From Lineus longissimus (taxonomy: Eukaryota > Nemertea > Pilidiophora > Heteronemertea > Lineidae): a stretch of DNA of 64,000 nt. The translations under genes and the position numbers were made by a program. The notes below the pieces were generated by a model. It saw only the letters and a program-made list of their open reading frames with translations, did no database searches and was not told the DNA's origin. The stretch covers positions 16,244,501 to 16,308,500 of the forward strand of contig NC_088320.1 of the NCBI RefSeq assembly GCF_910592395.1. Reading direction: 5' to 3'. This document shows, piece after piece, positions 1 through 11,600 of this stretch (position 1 is its first letter; each line of letters starts with the position of its first letter).

Positions 1-364
1 TCGCTTTCGCTAGAGACATGCACACGGTGCACTTCAAAATATATTGCGAGAAATTTTAATTTAAGTCTTCGTTTCAGCTAGGGATCAATAGCATAATGAT
101 CTAATTAATTTACAAGATTTTGTTGGGACTGACTATTACCGTGTTTTTTGTAGTTTTCAGCACTCAATGTAAGAACTATATTATATGACATGGATGCTCT
201 AGTAGTTTTTGCTAGGTTTTATAGCCACAACATGGCACATGACACACGATGGCGACCAACACCTGGCCTTTGAAAGGAACATGCCGCATCGAAAGGCAGC
301 ATCAAACCAAACCTCGCGAAGGTCAATTGAATTTCCCCTGATGAAGACATCCAGTCATACTCAC

Positions 365-2609
365 GAAGGTTCAGGTGAAATGATAAAGCTGGAAGAAATA
401 ACGGAACGTTATATTTTAAATATTTCATCCATTATCCCTGTAATCGTCAATAGAATATCTAAATTACTCGTCTAAATATTTTCGAGGATCTTTTGACCTC
501 ATAAGCTTTTATACACTCGTAGAAATAAAGGTTTTAAGGCTGTTGAAAAAAACAGTTTAAAGTCTTTCCGACCCAAACAAAAATGCACCATTTTAAGCTG
601 AAAAAAATTGTGGTTTCTCAATCATTTTGCAAAAATCTCCTCTCTGTGTGTCAATGAATTGACTGTAAACCTAAAACGACCAAAACCGGCTGTAAATATT
701 CGCCTGTGTTACATGTGAAGTACATGTTTGGTTCGAAATTTGCAAAAAAAATTAACCGGTTCAACAGAAATTCTACAAATTTCTCATGAAGTAGGCTAAT
801 GTGTGTGCGTTTCTGTGTTAAATCATGAAATTGACTATATATATAGGCGAATAGCTTGTTATACGATACATGTATGTCCAAAGTCACAAATTATATGTTG
901 ATTGTACATTGTATATATAGCATACGATATTCTTTTCTACCAAATTCTCTAAATTGTATACTTACTCCAACTTTGGAAACTCTGGAGACTCGTGACTGCA
1001 AAAGAGAACGAGCCGAATCGCTTGTTATTCATCATCAAATGCCTCTACAAATTGTGATATGCATAACAAAACTAATACAAAAATATCAATACCCTTTTCC
1101 CTGAAAATGATCAATTTCTAAAAGCGCTTACTCGAACGTCATATTTAGCTTGTCACACATTGATGCACACTATCAAAAATCAGCGCAAACCTGTCATGAC
1201 ACAATTTGTTGCTTGCCTTCGCTAAATGCGGGAAAAGAATCGTTCAATCTGCTCACCTTGGCACCAGCCCTGGGTTGACGCATCCATTGTACCAAGCGGA
1301 CAACTTCCCTCTGGATTGATATTCTTAGACACGTACAGATATCCTCCGTGGACAATGAACTGAACTGAAAAAAATTCTTTTGAACTTAAAAAGGAAATAG
1401 TTATATTGGAACTCGGGTTGAAACAAACATGTACTGTCATAAATTTCTGGGGACATTTCGTTTTTGCGGATTTTGCAAATAATAGCAAATATTCCTTGAT
1501 TGGAGTCACAGTATATTCAGTCACAATAAAATCGTGATTCCTTCACTAATTCGAAAATATTGAAATGGTGCGAATAGTTTCAAGTTTACAGTTAGGGGGT
1601 TGGTTAATATCAAAATTGACGCTACAAAGCCTGGGACTGAGCTTCGCCACTTCACTCGTCTCGTTGCATCCAAATATTTCATGCAACAAAACCCTTGGTC
1701 AAGAACAGGACGCCAAAACTGTAAAACTTGATGATACTAAGAAGTACTTTCAACATGGTATCTAGTTAGATAAAGACGAAAACATTTATCAATGTGTTTA
1801 TCGCCTGACTTTTGGCCATACCAAAGACTATTGAAGAGATTTAAGGACTTTATTGAAATGTTCTGCTCACACTTTGCTTCCATCCCTTAGAGGCCAATTT
1901 GAAACAACACCACGGTCGGCAAAATTCGAACCAAACTTTCAAGATTTTGCATCCGGTTAAGTATGCGCATTGTGAAAGGAGTATTCAAGGGCATGATCTG
2001 ATCTGCAGTGTTTCTGGACATAGATAGTCATATGAAAGAAAGATTTCTTTGACTTACCAGTAATCTGGTGTCCATTGATGATAACTGGAAGAGTAAGTAT
2101 GATATGGATGGTGATACGTGACATGTTGATGACACGTGATCATCACGTTCAAAATGGATGACCGGCGAGAGCACAAATGACTGCAGGATACGCTCTAGCT
2201 AGTCGTAAGCCGTCATCCTCGCCAATCTGGCTTGCGGGAGTGGACAAAATTTAAAAAATTAAAGGTGTAATATAAAAAATCGGTGTCAGATGTGTTTTCC
2301 TCGAAATTTTATCTCCCCTGGCAAATCGAAAATGATCTGTCAAGTTTCTGAAATTCATACCTTGAATCATAAATTCTGCAAACTAATGAAATCTTATGTC
2401 TTTTATGATATCTTATTTCTCGGTCTTCAATAAAAAATCATTCTTACGTGTATTTCCTCCACTCTGAATGGTAACCGTCTGACTGGATCCTGATGACGAA
2501 CCTCCAGATGACGACCCTCCTGAAGACGACCCTCCCGATGACGACCCTCCTGAAGACGAACCTCCAGATGACGAGCCTCCCACTGAAGACCCACCAGTAG
2601 TACCTCCGG
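365..2609 (-). CDS. gene 2 module 1: Gly-Ser linker plus beta-rich module, continuing off the window
   Basis: Exons: linker 2609-2448 (162 bp), I 2084-2058, L 1364-1257, M 995-966, N 388-365. The next exon (O-type) lies beyond the left edge, since each O exon sits in the neighbouring unit. The linker reads AGGTTGGSSVGG and GSSQTVTIQSGGNT at its ends. Exon L is VQFIVHGGYLYVSKN then INPEGSCPLGTMDAS. The array evidently continues to the left, so the total module number is unknown. In this unit a 97-bp intron deletion (junction near 1980) removes part of a splice-like region conserved in the other units, with no effect on these exons. Confidence 0.65.
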
Positions 2610-5600
2610 CTAAAAAAGAAGTTTAGAAAAGAATGCTTCAAACATGGTTGGCATTCTTGTTGTTGTTTTAGAGTTAATGATAAAATTATGCAGTAAAGGT
2701 GAGAAAAATACTGCATCGATTTTCAGTTTGGTGGAACGCCTGGCGGACACTGCCTCGTAAACCGTTACATATTGGGTTATAACTGATCGGCTGTAGGCGT
2801 CCACTTGCTTGGGTTATGTTCGAAACATAGCGGACGTCCATGGCGGTTCACTGTCAATACATTTACTGCCATTACATGTATAGGAACGCTTTGTAATGAA
2901 CCAAAAGGAACAAAATGGCTGGCCGTATGGACTGTACAGAATGTTCATACCTCATCAAAAGCGCCTGATATATGCTAATTTATGCATAATGCCGTCATTA
3001 CCCTGATCTAATTTCAGGTCAACAAGCATGACGTCATGTAAAGGCTCCTGACCTATTTTTTATATCTTATAATCAACTTATGTCTAAGTTAACACTCATT
3101 CGACCGCCACATTCATCAACATAATTTACCTCTAGTTACCACGCCACCTTTTCATTTTTGCATGCACGTATTTTATAGCAGTCCAGCTCGTCTCAATCGT
3201 GGTTAAACTGACATCATAAACTATTTGTGTTTGCTGCCGCCTATCGGTGGTTCCAGGAATCAGTGTGTCAGGAATCTGCATTCCACACACATCCCGAAAG
3301 CGGTGCGAAAGGTGCTATATTTTCTAAAGCAACCGAACTATTGTGTACAAATGTACCATATCATTAGTTTACTGCTGATTTCTGAAGATGACCCAATTCA
3401 CTATTATTTCTTTTTACTCACCAAGCATGCTTTCGGGGAAATCTGCAAGAAAGAAAGTCAGTTATATATCTCAGCCGTCCGTAGCTTCTATAATTAGGTC
3501 TGTCGCAGGGCCACAAGAACTACTGGCAAGAGAGAATGGGGGGCCTTAGATGCAACACTCTCCTACACATGGACAGAAAAGAGGCGACCACCATATTTCG
3601 TCAAAGGACTGGCCATCGCAGACGAAAGGCCAGCCCCAAGAGGATGAGCATGGCCGAGTCCGGAAGGTGCCAGTGCGGCACATCTGATCAGACACCAGAG
3701 CATGTACTCCAGAGCTGCTCACTCTAGGATACTGAGAGATTGGCCACACGGTGCATTATTTGAGACCAAGTTCTGGGGATCAAGCGATGAACAAGAGACG
3801 ACAGCCCGGTTTATAAGAGACATAGGCCTGGTTGTGTAGTATAGCCATCAATAGTAAATCGAACGCTTAGAAGATGAAGAAGAAAATCTGTCGCTTTCGC
3901 TAGAGACATGCACACGGTGAACTCCAAAATATTTTGCGAGAAATCGAACCAGGCACCTTCGTTTAAGCTAGGGACCGATAGCATAATGATCTAATTAATT
4001 TACAAGATTTTGTTGGGACTGACTATTACCGTGTTGTTTGTAGTTTTCAGCACTCAATGTAAGAACTATATTATATGACATGGATGCTCTGGTAGTTTTT
4101 GCTAGGTTATATAGACACAACATGGCACATGACACACGATGGCGACCAACACCTGGCCTTTGAAAGGAACATGCCGCATCGTCAAAGGCAGCATCAAACC
4201 AAACCTCGCGAAGGTTAATTGAATTTCCCCTGATGAAGACATGCAGTCATACTCACGAAGGTTCAGGTGAAATGATAAAGCTGGAAGAAATAGCGAAACG
4301 TTATATTTTAATTATGTTGTCCAATATCCTAGTAATCGTCAATAGAATATCTAAATTACTCGTTTAAATATTTTCGAGGATCTTTTGACCTCATAAGCTT
4401 TTATACACTCGTAGAAATAAAGGTTTTTAGGCTGTTAAAAAAAACAGTTTAAAGTCTTTCCGACCAAAACAAAAATGCACCATTTTAAGCTGAATAAAAT
4501 TGTGGTTTCTCAATCATTTTGCAAAAATCTCCTCTCTGTGTGTCAATGAATTGACTGTAAACCTAAAACGACCAAAACCGGTTGTAAATATTCGCCTGTG
4601 TTACATGTGAAGTACATGTTTGGTTCGAAATTGGCAAAAAACTCAACCGGTTCAACAGAAATTCTACAAATTTCACATGAAGTAGGCTAATGTGTGTGTG
4701 TTTCTGTGTTAAATCATGACATTGACGATATATATAGGCGAATAGCTTGCTATACGATACATGTATGTCCAAACTCACAAAATATATGTTGATTGTACAT
4801 TGTATATATAGCTTATGATATTCTTTTCTACCAAATTCTCTAAATTGTATACTTACTCCAACTTTGGAAGCTCTGGATACTCGTGACTGCAAAAGAGAAC
4901 GAGCCGAATCGCTTGTTATTCATCATCAAATGCCTCTACAAATTGTGATATGCATAACAAAACTAATACAAAAATATCAATACCCTTTTCCCTGAAAATG
5001 ATCAATTTCCAAAAGCGCTTACTCGAACATCATATTTAGCTTGTAACTTTGATGCACACTATCAAAAATCTGCGCAAACCTCTGATGACACAATTTGTTG
5101 CTTGCCTTCGCTAAATACGCGAAAAGAATCGTTCAATCTGCTCACCTTGGCACCAGCCCTGTGTTGACGCATCCATTGTACCAAGCGGACAACTTCCCTC
5201 TGGATTGATATTCTTAGACACGAACAGATATCCTCCGTTGAAAATGAACTGAACTGAAAAAAATTATTTTGAACTTAGAAAGGAAATAGTTATATTGGAA
5301 CTCGGGTTGAAACAAACATGTACTGTCATAAATTTCTGGGGACATTTCGTTTTTGCGGATTTTGCAAATAAGAGCAAATATTTCTTGATTGGAGACACAG
5401 TATATTCAGTCACAATAAAATCGTGATTCCTTCTCTAATTCGAAAATATTGAAATGGTGCGAATAGTTTCAAGTTTACAGTTAGGGGGTTGGTTAATATT
5501 AAAATTGACGCTACAAAGCCTGCGACTGAGCTTCGCCAGTTCACTCGTCTCGTTGCATCCAAATATTTCATTCAACAAAACCCTTGGTCAAGAACAGGAC

Positions 5601-8600
5601 GCCAAAACTGTAAAACTTGATGATACTAAGAAGTACTTTCAACATGGTATCTGGTTAGATAAAGACGAAAACATTTATCAATGTGTTTATTGCCTGACTT
5701 TTGGCCATACCAAAGACTATTGAAGAGATTTAAGGACTTTATTGAAATGTTCTGCTCACACTTTGCTTCCATCCCTTAGAGGCCAATTTGAAACAACACC
5801 ACGGTCGGCAAAAGTCGAACCAAACTTTCAAGATTTTGCATCCGGTTAAGTATGCGCATTGTGAAAGTTTACCTTTGTTATGGCTTGGTTACCGTGCTTA
5901 CCTATCAATGCGAATGTGTAGCCGAATGCACAATCTGTGCTGTTTCAAATGCCTCACAGGAGTATTCAAGGGCATGATCTGATCTGCAGTGTTTCTCGAC
6001 ATAGATAGTCATATGAAATAAAGATTTCTTTGACTTACCAGTAATCTGGTGTCCATTGATGATAACTGGAAGAGTAAGTATGATATGGATGGTGATACGT
6101 GACATGTTGATGACACGTTATCATCACGTTCAAAATGGATGACCGGCGAGATCACAAATGACTGCAGGATACGCCCTAGCTAGTCGTAAGCCGTCATCCT
6201 CGCCAATCTGGCTGACGGGAGTGGACAAAATAAAAAAATTAAGGGTGGGCATAATCTGAATTACTGCATTGGATTAATCACCAATCAGTACCTCGGATCT
6301 CCTGAATTATGCCCCACCATAAGCAAAATGGTGGTGTTCGTTTATTCCGCAGCCGTGAATTGTGGACCCCGGAAGTTTGATTTTGCAACGTATGTCATAC
6401 CTTTGATACAAGGAAATGTCCATGTCTAATAGGTCGAATTATGGCGATGCATAATTCAGCTTTATGGCGGGGCCTAATTCAGCTTTATGCCGGGGCATAA
6501 TTCAGGAGATCCGAGGTGTTGATTGGCTGATTTAATAAGCGGTCATCACCAGAATTTGGAATTATCCATGCAACAATTCAGATTTACCTTATAAATATTA
6601 ACGAATATGTATAAGGTTGGAGGGAACCACGTCATCCATCAATTATGGGAAACATATTTTTAGACGTGGGTATTTTATTTGGACTGAAATCGAAAAACAA
6701 TTCTGGCGTGTATCTTTTTTGCGATCAATTCAAAAGTTAAATAAACAAATTTGAAAGTATTTCACCTTTGTGCTCACATTTCGAATTGAAACTAGCACAA
6801 TTTTTCTGAAATTCCTTTTTTTCACATTTAGGATAATTTTACTCCAAATCTATAGGTGGTGACAATATTTTGTACTTCTTGTTTCTGAATGGTCCAGACC
6901 AAGTAGAAAAACATATGAAAAGCACATACCCCAAATTAGACATCTAGTTGAGGAGCGAGATGGGGTCCAATAGAAAACGTTTTGAAAAGCAAATGGTAGC
7001 GTCGCCTCATTGACAAATTTTGGCCCAAAAGGTCGAACAAGCTGTTGCGTTGCACCTTAATCATTCATCATCTGAGTCATTTGTGTCCACCACACCAGAC
7101 CACCACTGCTTGATCAAAACGTAAGTCTAGGTGGCGCGGTCAAAATTACAAAAACGAATACCATTACGTACATTGTACACAATGTAATATAAAAAATCGG
7201 TGTCAGATGTGTTTTCCTCGAAATTTCATCTCCCCTGGCAAATCGAAAATGATCTGTCAAGTTTCTGATATTTATACCTTGAATCATGAATTCTGCAAAC
7301 TAATGAACTCTTATGTCTTTTATGATATCTTATTTTTCGGTCTTCAGTAAAAAATCATTCTTACGTGTATTTCCTCCACTCTGAATGGTTATCGTCTGAC
7401 TGGATCCTGATGACGAACCTCCCGATGACGACCCTCCTGAAGACGACCCTCCAGATGACGAACCTCCTGAAGACGACCCTCCAGATGACGAACCTCCTGA
7501 AGACGAACCTCCAGATGACGAACCTCCCGACGAGCCTCCCACTGAAGACCCACCAGTAGTACCTACGGCTAAAAAAGAAGGTTAGAAAAGAATGCTTCCA
7601 ACATGGTTGGCATTCTTGTTGTTGTTTTAGAGTTAATGATAAAATTATGCAGTAAAGGTGAGAAAAATACTGTATCGATTTTCAGTTTGGTGGAACGCCT
7701 GGCGGACACTGCCTCGTAAACCGTTACATATTGGGTTGTAACTGATCGGCTGTAGGCGTCCACTTGCTTGGGTTATGTTCGAAACATAGCGGACGTCCAT
7801 GGCGGTTCACTGTCAATACATTTACTGCCATTACATGTATAGGAACGCTTTGTAATGAACCAAAAGGAACAAAATGAATAGCCGTATGGACTGTACAGAA
7901 TGTTCATACCTCATCAAAAGCGCCTGATATATGCTAATTTATGCATAATGCCGTCATTACCCTGATCTAATTTCAGTTCAACAAGCATGACGTCATGTAA
8001 AGGCTCCTGACCTATTTTTTATATCTTATAATCAATTTCTGTCTAAGTTAACACTCATTCGATCGCCACATTCATCAACATAAGTTACCTCTAGTTACCA
8101 CGCCACCTTTTCATTTTTACATGCACGTATTTTATAGCAGTCCAGCTCGTCTCAATCATGGTTGAACTGACATCATAAACTATTTGTGTTTGCTGCCGCC
8201 TATCGGTGGTTCCAGGAATCAGTGTGTCAGGAATCTGCATTCCACACACAGCCCGAAAGCGGTGCGAAAGGTGCCATATTTTCTAAAGCAACCGAACTAT
8301 TGTGTACAAATGTACCATATCATTAGTTTACTGCTGATTTCTGAAGATGACCCAATTTAGTATTATTTCTTTTTACTCACCAATCATGCTTTCGGGGAAA
8401 TCTGCAAGAAAGAAAGTCAGTTATATATATCAGCCGTCGGTAGCTTCTATAATTAGGTCTGTCGCAGGGCCACAAGAACAACTAGGAAGAGAGAATAGGG
8501 GGCATTAGATGCAACACTCTCCTAGACATGGACAGAAAAGAGGCGACCACCATATTTCGTCAAAGGACTGGCCATCGCAGACGAAAGGCCAGCCCCAAGA

Positions 8601-11600
8601 GGATGAGCATGGCCGAGTCCGGAAGGTGCCAGTGCGGCACATCTGATCAGACACCAGAGCATGTACTCCAGAGCTGCTCACTCTAGGATACTGAGAGATT
8701 GGCCACACGGTGCATTATTTGAGACCAAGTTCTGGGGATCAAGGGATGAACAAGAGACGACAGCCCGGTTTATAAGAGACATAGGCCTGGTTGTGTAGTA
8801 TAGCCATCAATAGTAAATCGAACTCTTAGAAGATGAAGAAGAAAATCTGTCGCTTTCGCTAGAGACATGCACACGGTGCACTCCAAAATATATTGCGAGA
8901 AATCGAACCAGGCACCTTCGGTTAAGCTAGGGACCGATAGCATAATGATCTAATTAATTTACAAGATTTTGTTGGGACTGACTATTACCGTGTTTTTTGT
9001 AGATTTCAGCACTCAATGTAAGAACTATATTATATGACATGGATGCTCTAGTAGTTTTTGCTAGGTTATATATGGCCACAACATGGCACATGACACACGA
9101 TGGCGACCAACACCTGGCCTTTGAAAGGAACATTCCTCATCGTCAAAGGCAGCATCAAACCAAACCTCGCGAAGGTTAATTGAATTTTCCCTGATGAAGA
9201 CATCCAGTTATACTCACGAAGGTTCAGGTGAAATGATAAAGCTGGAAGAAATAACGGAATATGTTATCCAATATCCCAGTAATCGTCAATAGAATATCTC
9301 AATTACTCGTTTAAATATTTTCGAGGATCTTTTGACCTCATCAGCTTTTATACACTCGTAGAAATAAAGGTTTTAAGGCTGTTGAAAAAAACAGTTTAAA
9401 GTCTTTCCGACCAAAACAAAAATGCACCATTTTAAGCTGAATGAAATTGTGGTTTCTCAATCATTTTGCAAAAATCTCCTCTCTGTGTGTCAATGAATTG
9501 ACTGTAAACCTAAAACGACCCAAACCGGCTGTAAATATTCGCCTGTGTTACATGTGAAGTACATGTTTGGTTCGAAATTGGCAAAAAACTCAACCGGTTC
9601 AACAGAAATTCTACAAATTTTTCATGAAGTAGGCTAATGTGTGTGTGTTTCTGTGTTAAATCATGAAATTGACTATATATATAGGCGAATAGCTTGCTAT
9701 ACGATACATGTATGTTCAAAGTAACAAAATATATGTTGATTGTACATTGTATATATAGCATACGATATTCTTTTCTACCAAATTCTCTAAATTGTATACT
9801 CACTCCAACTTTGGAAGCTCTCAAGACTCGTGACTGCAAAAGAGAACGAGCCGAATCGCTTGTTATTCATCATCAAATGCCTCTACAAATTGTGATATGC
9901 ATAACAAAACTAATACAAAAGATCAATACCCTTTTCCCTGAAAATGATCAATTTCAAAAAGCGCTTGCTCGAACGTCATATTTAGCTTGTCACACATTGA
10001 TGCACACTATCAAAAATCTGCGCAAATCTGTGATGACACAATTTGTTGCTTGCCTTCGCTAAATGCGGGAAAAGAATCGTTCAATCTGCTCACCTTGGCA
10101 CCAGCCCTGTGTTGTCGCATCCATTGTACCAAGCGGACAACTTCCCTCTGGATTGATATTCTTAGACACGAACAGATATCCTCCGTGGACAATGAACTGA
10201 ACTGAAAAAAATTATTTTGAACTTAGAAAGGAAATAGTTATATTGGAACTCGGGTTGAAATAAACATGTTCTGTCATAAATTTCTGGGGACATTTCGTTT
10301 TTGCGGATTTTGCTAATAAGAGCAAATATTTCTTGATTGGAGACACAGTATATTCAGTCAAAATAAAATCGTGATTCCTTCTCTAATTCGAAAATATTGA
10401 AATGGTTCGAATAGTTTCAAGTTTACAGTTAGGGGGTTGGTTAATATTAAAATTGACGCTACAAAGCCTGCGACTGAGCTTTGCTACTTCACTCGTCTCG
10501 TTGCATCCAAATATTTCATTCAACAAAACCCTTGGTCAAGAACAGGACGCCAAAACTGTTAAATTTGAGGTTACTAAGAAGTACTTTCAACATGGTATCT
10601 TGTTTGATCAAGACGAAAACATTTATCGATGTGTTTAATGCCTGACTTTTGGCCACACCAAAGACTATTGCAGGGATTTAAGGACTTTATTGAAATGTTC
10701 TGCTCACACTTTGCTTCCATCCCTTAGAGGCCAATTTGAAACAACACCACGGTCGGCAAAAGTCGAACCAAACTTTCAAGAGTTTGCATCCGGTTAAGTA
10801 TGCGCATTGTGAAAGTCTACCTTTGTTATGGTTTAGTTACCGTGCTTACCTATCAATGCGAATGTGTAGCCGAATGCAAAATCTGTGCTGTTTCAAAGGC
10901 CTCACAGGAGTATTCAAGGGCATGATCTGATCTGCAGTGTTTCTCGACATAGATGGTCACATGAAAGAACGATTTCTTTGACTTACCAGTAATCTGGTGT
11001 CCATTGATGATAACTGGAAGAGTAAGTATGATATGGATGGTGATACGTGACATGTTGATGACACGTGATCATCACGTTCAAAATGGATGACCGGCGAGAG
11101 CACAAATGACTGCAGGATACGCTCTAGCTAGTCGTAAGCCGTCATCCTCGCCAATCTGGCTTGCGGGAGTGGACAAAATTTAAAAAATTAAAGGTGTGAT
11201 ATAAAAAATCGGTGTCAGATGTGTTTTCCTCGAAATTTTATCTCCCCTGGCAAATCGAAAATGATCTGTCAAGTTTCTGAAATTCATACCTTGAATCATA
11301 AATTCTGCAAACTAATGAAATCTTATGTCTTTTATGATATCTTATTTCTCGGTCTTCAATAAAAATCATTCTTACGTGTATTTCCTCCGCTCTGAATGGT
11401 AATCGTCTGACTGGATCCTGATGACGAACCTGAACCTCCCGATGACGACCCTCCTGAAGACGACCCACCCGATGACGACCCTCCTGAAGACGAACCTCCC
11501 GATGACGAACCTCCCGACGAGCCTCCCACTGAAGAATTTAATGCTAATTTATGCATAATGCCGTCATTACCCTGATCTAATTTCAGTTCAACAAGCATGA

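Larger units (their letters stand above)
1..3890. repeat. tandem duplicated unit 1 (short type, about 3.9 kb)
   Basis: Boundaries are set at the shared motif TCGCTTTCGCTAGAGACATG, at 1, 3891, 8850 and 12458. The unit holds exons O, linker, I, L, M and N of gene 2, plus a retroelement tail at 3501-3839. It lacks the 0.95-kb segment of units 2 and 4. Copies look well above 90% alike by eye. The window starts within the array. Confidence 0.9.
3891..8849. repeat. tandem duplicated unit 2 (long type, about 5.0 kb)
   Basis: Homologous end to end to unit 1, with an extra segment at about 6240-7183. It carries the exons N, M, L, I, linker and O of gene 2 and a retroelement tail. Point differences and small indels are spread evenly. 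Confidence 0.9.

Noticed and set aside
1222-1524. 100-codon minus-strand frame extending exon L upstream in unit 1
   Set aside because: In the other three units the same frame has a TAA just before the acceptor, so the upstream part is intron.
2700-2804. Minus-strand frame DAYSRSVITQYVTVYEAVSA as an exon in units 1 and 2
   Set aside because: No acceptor or donor at its limits, absent from unit 3 by deletion, and the flanking exons join correctly without it.
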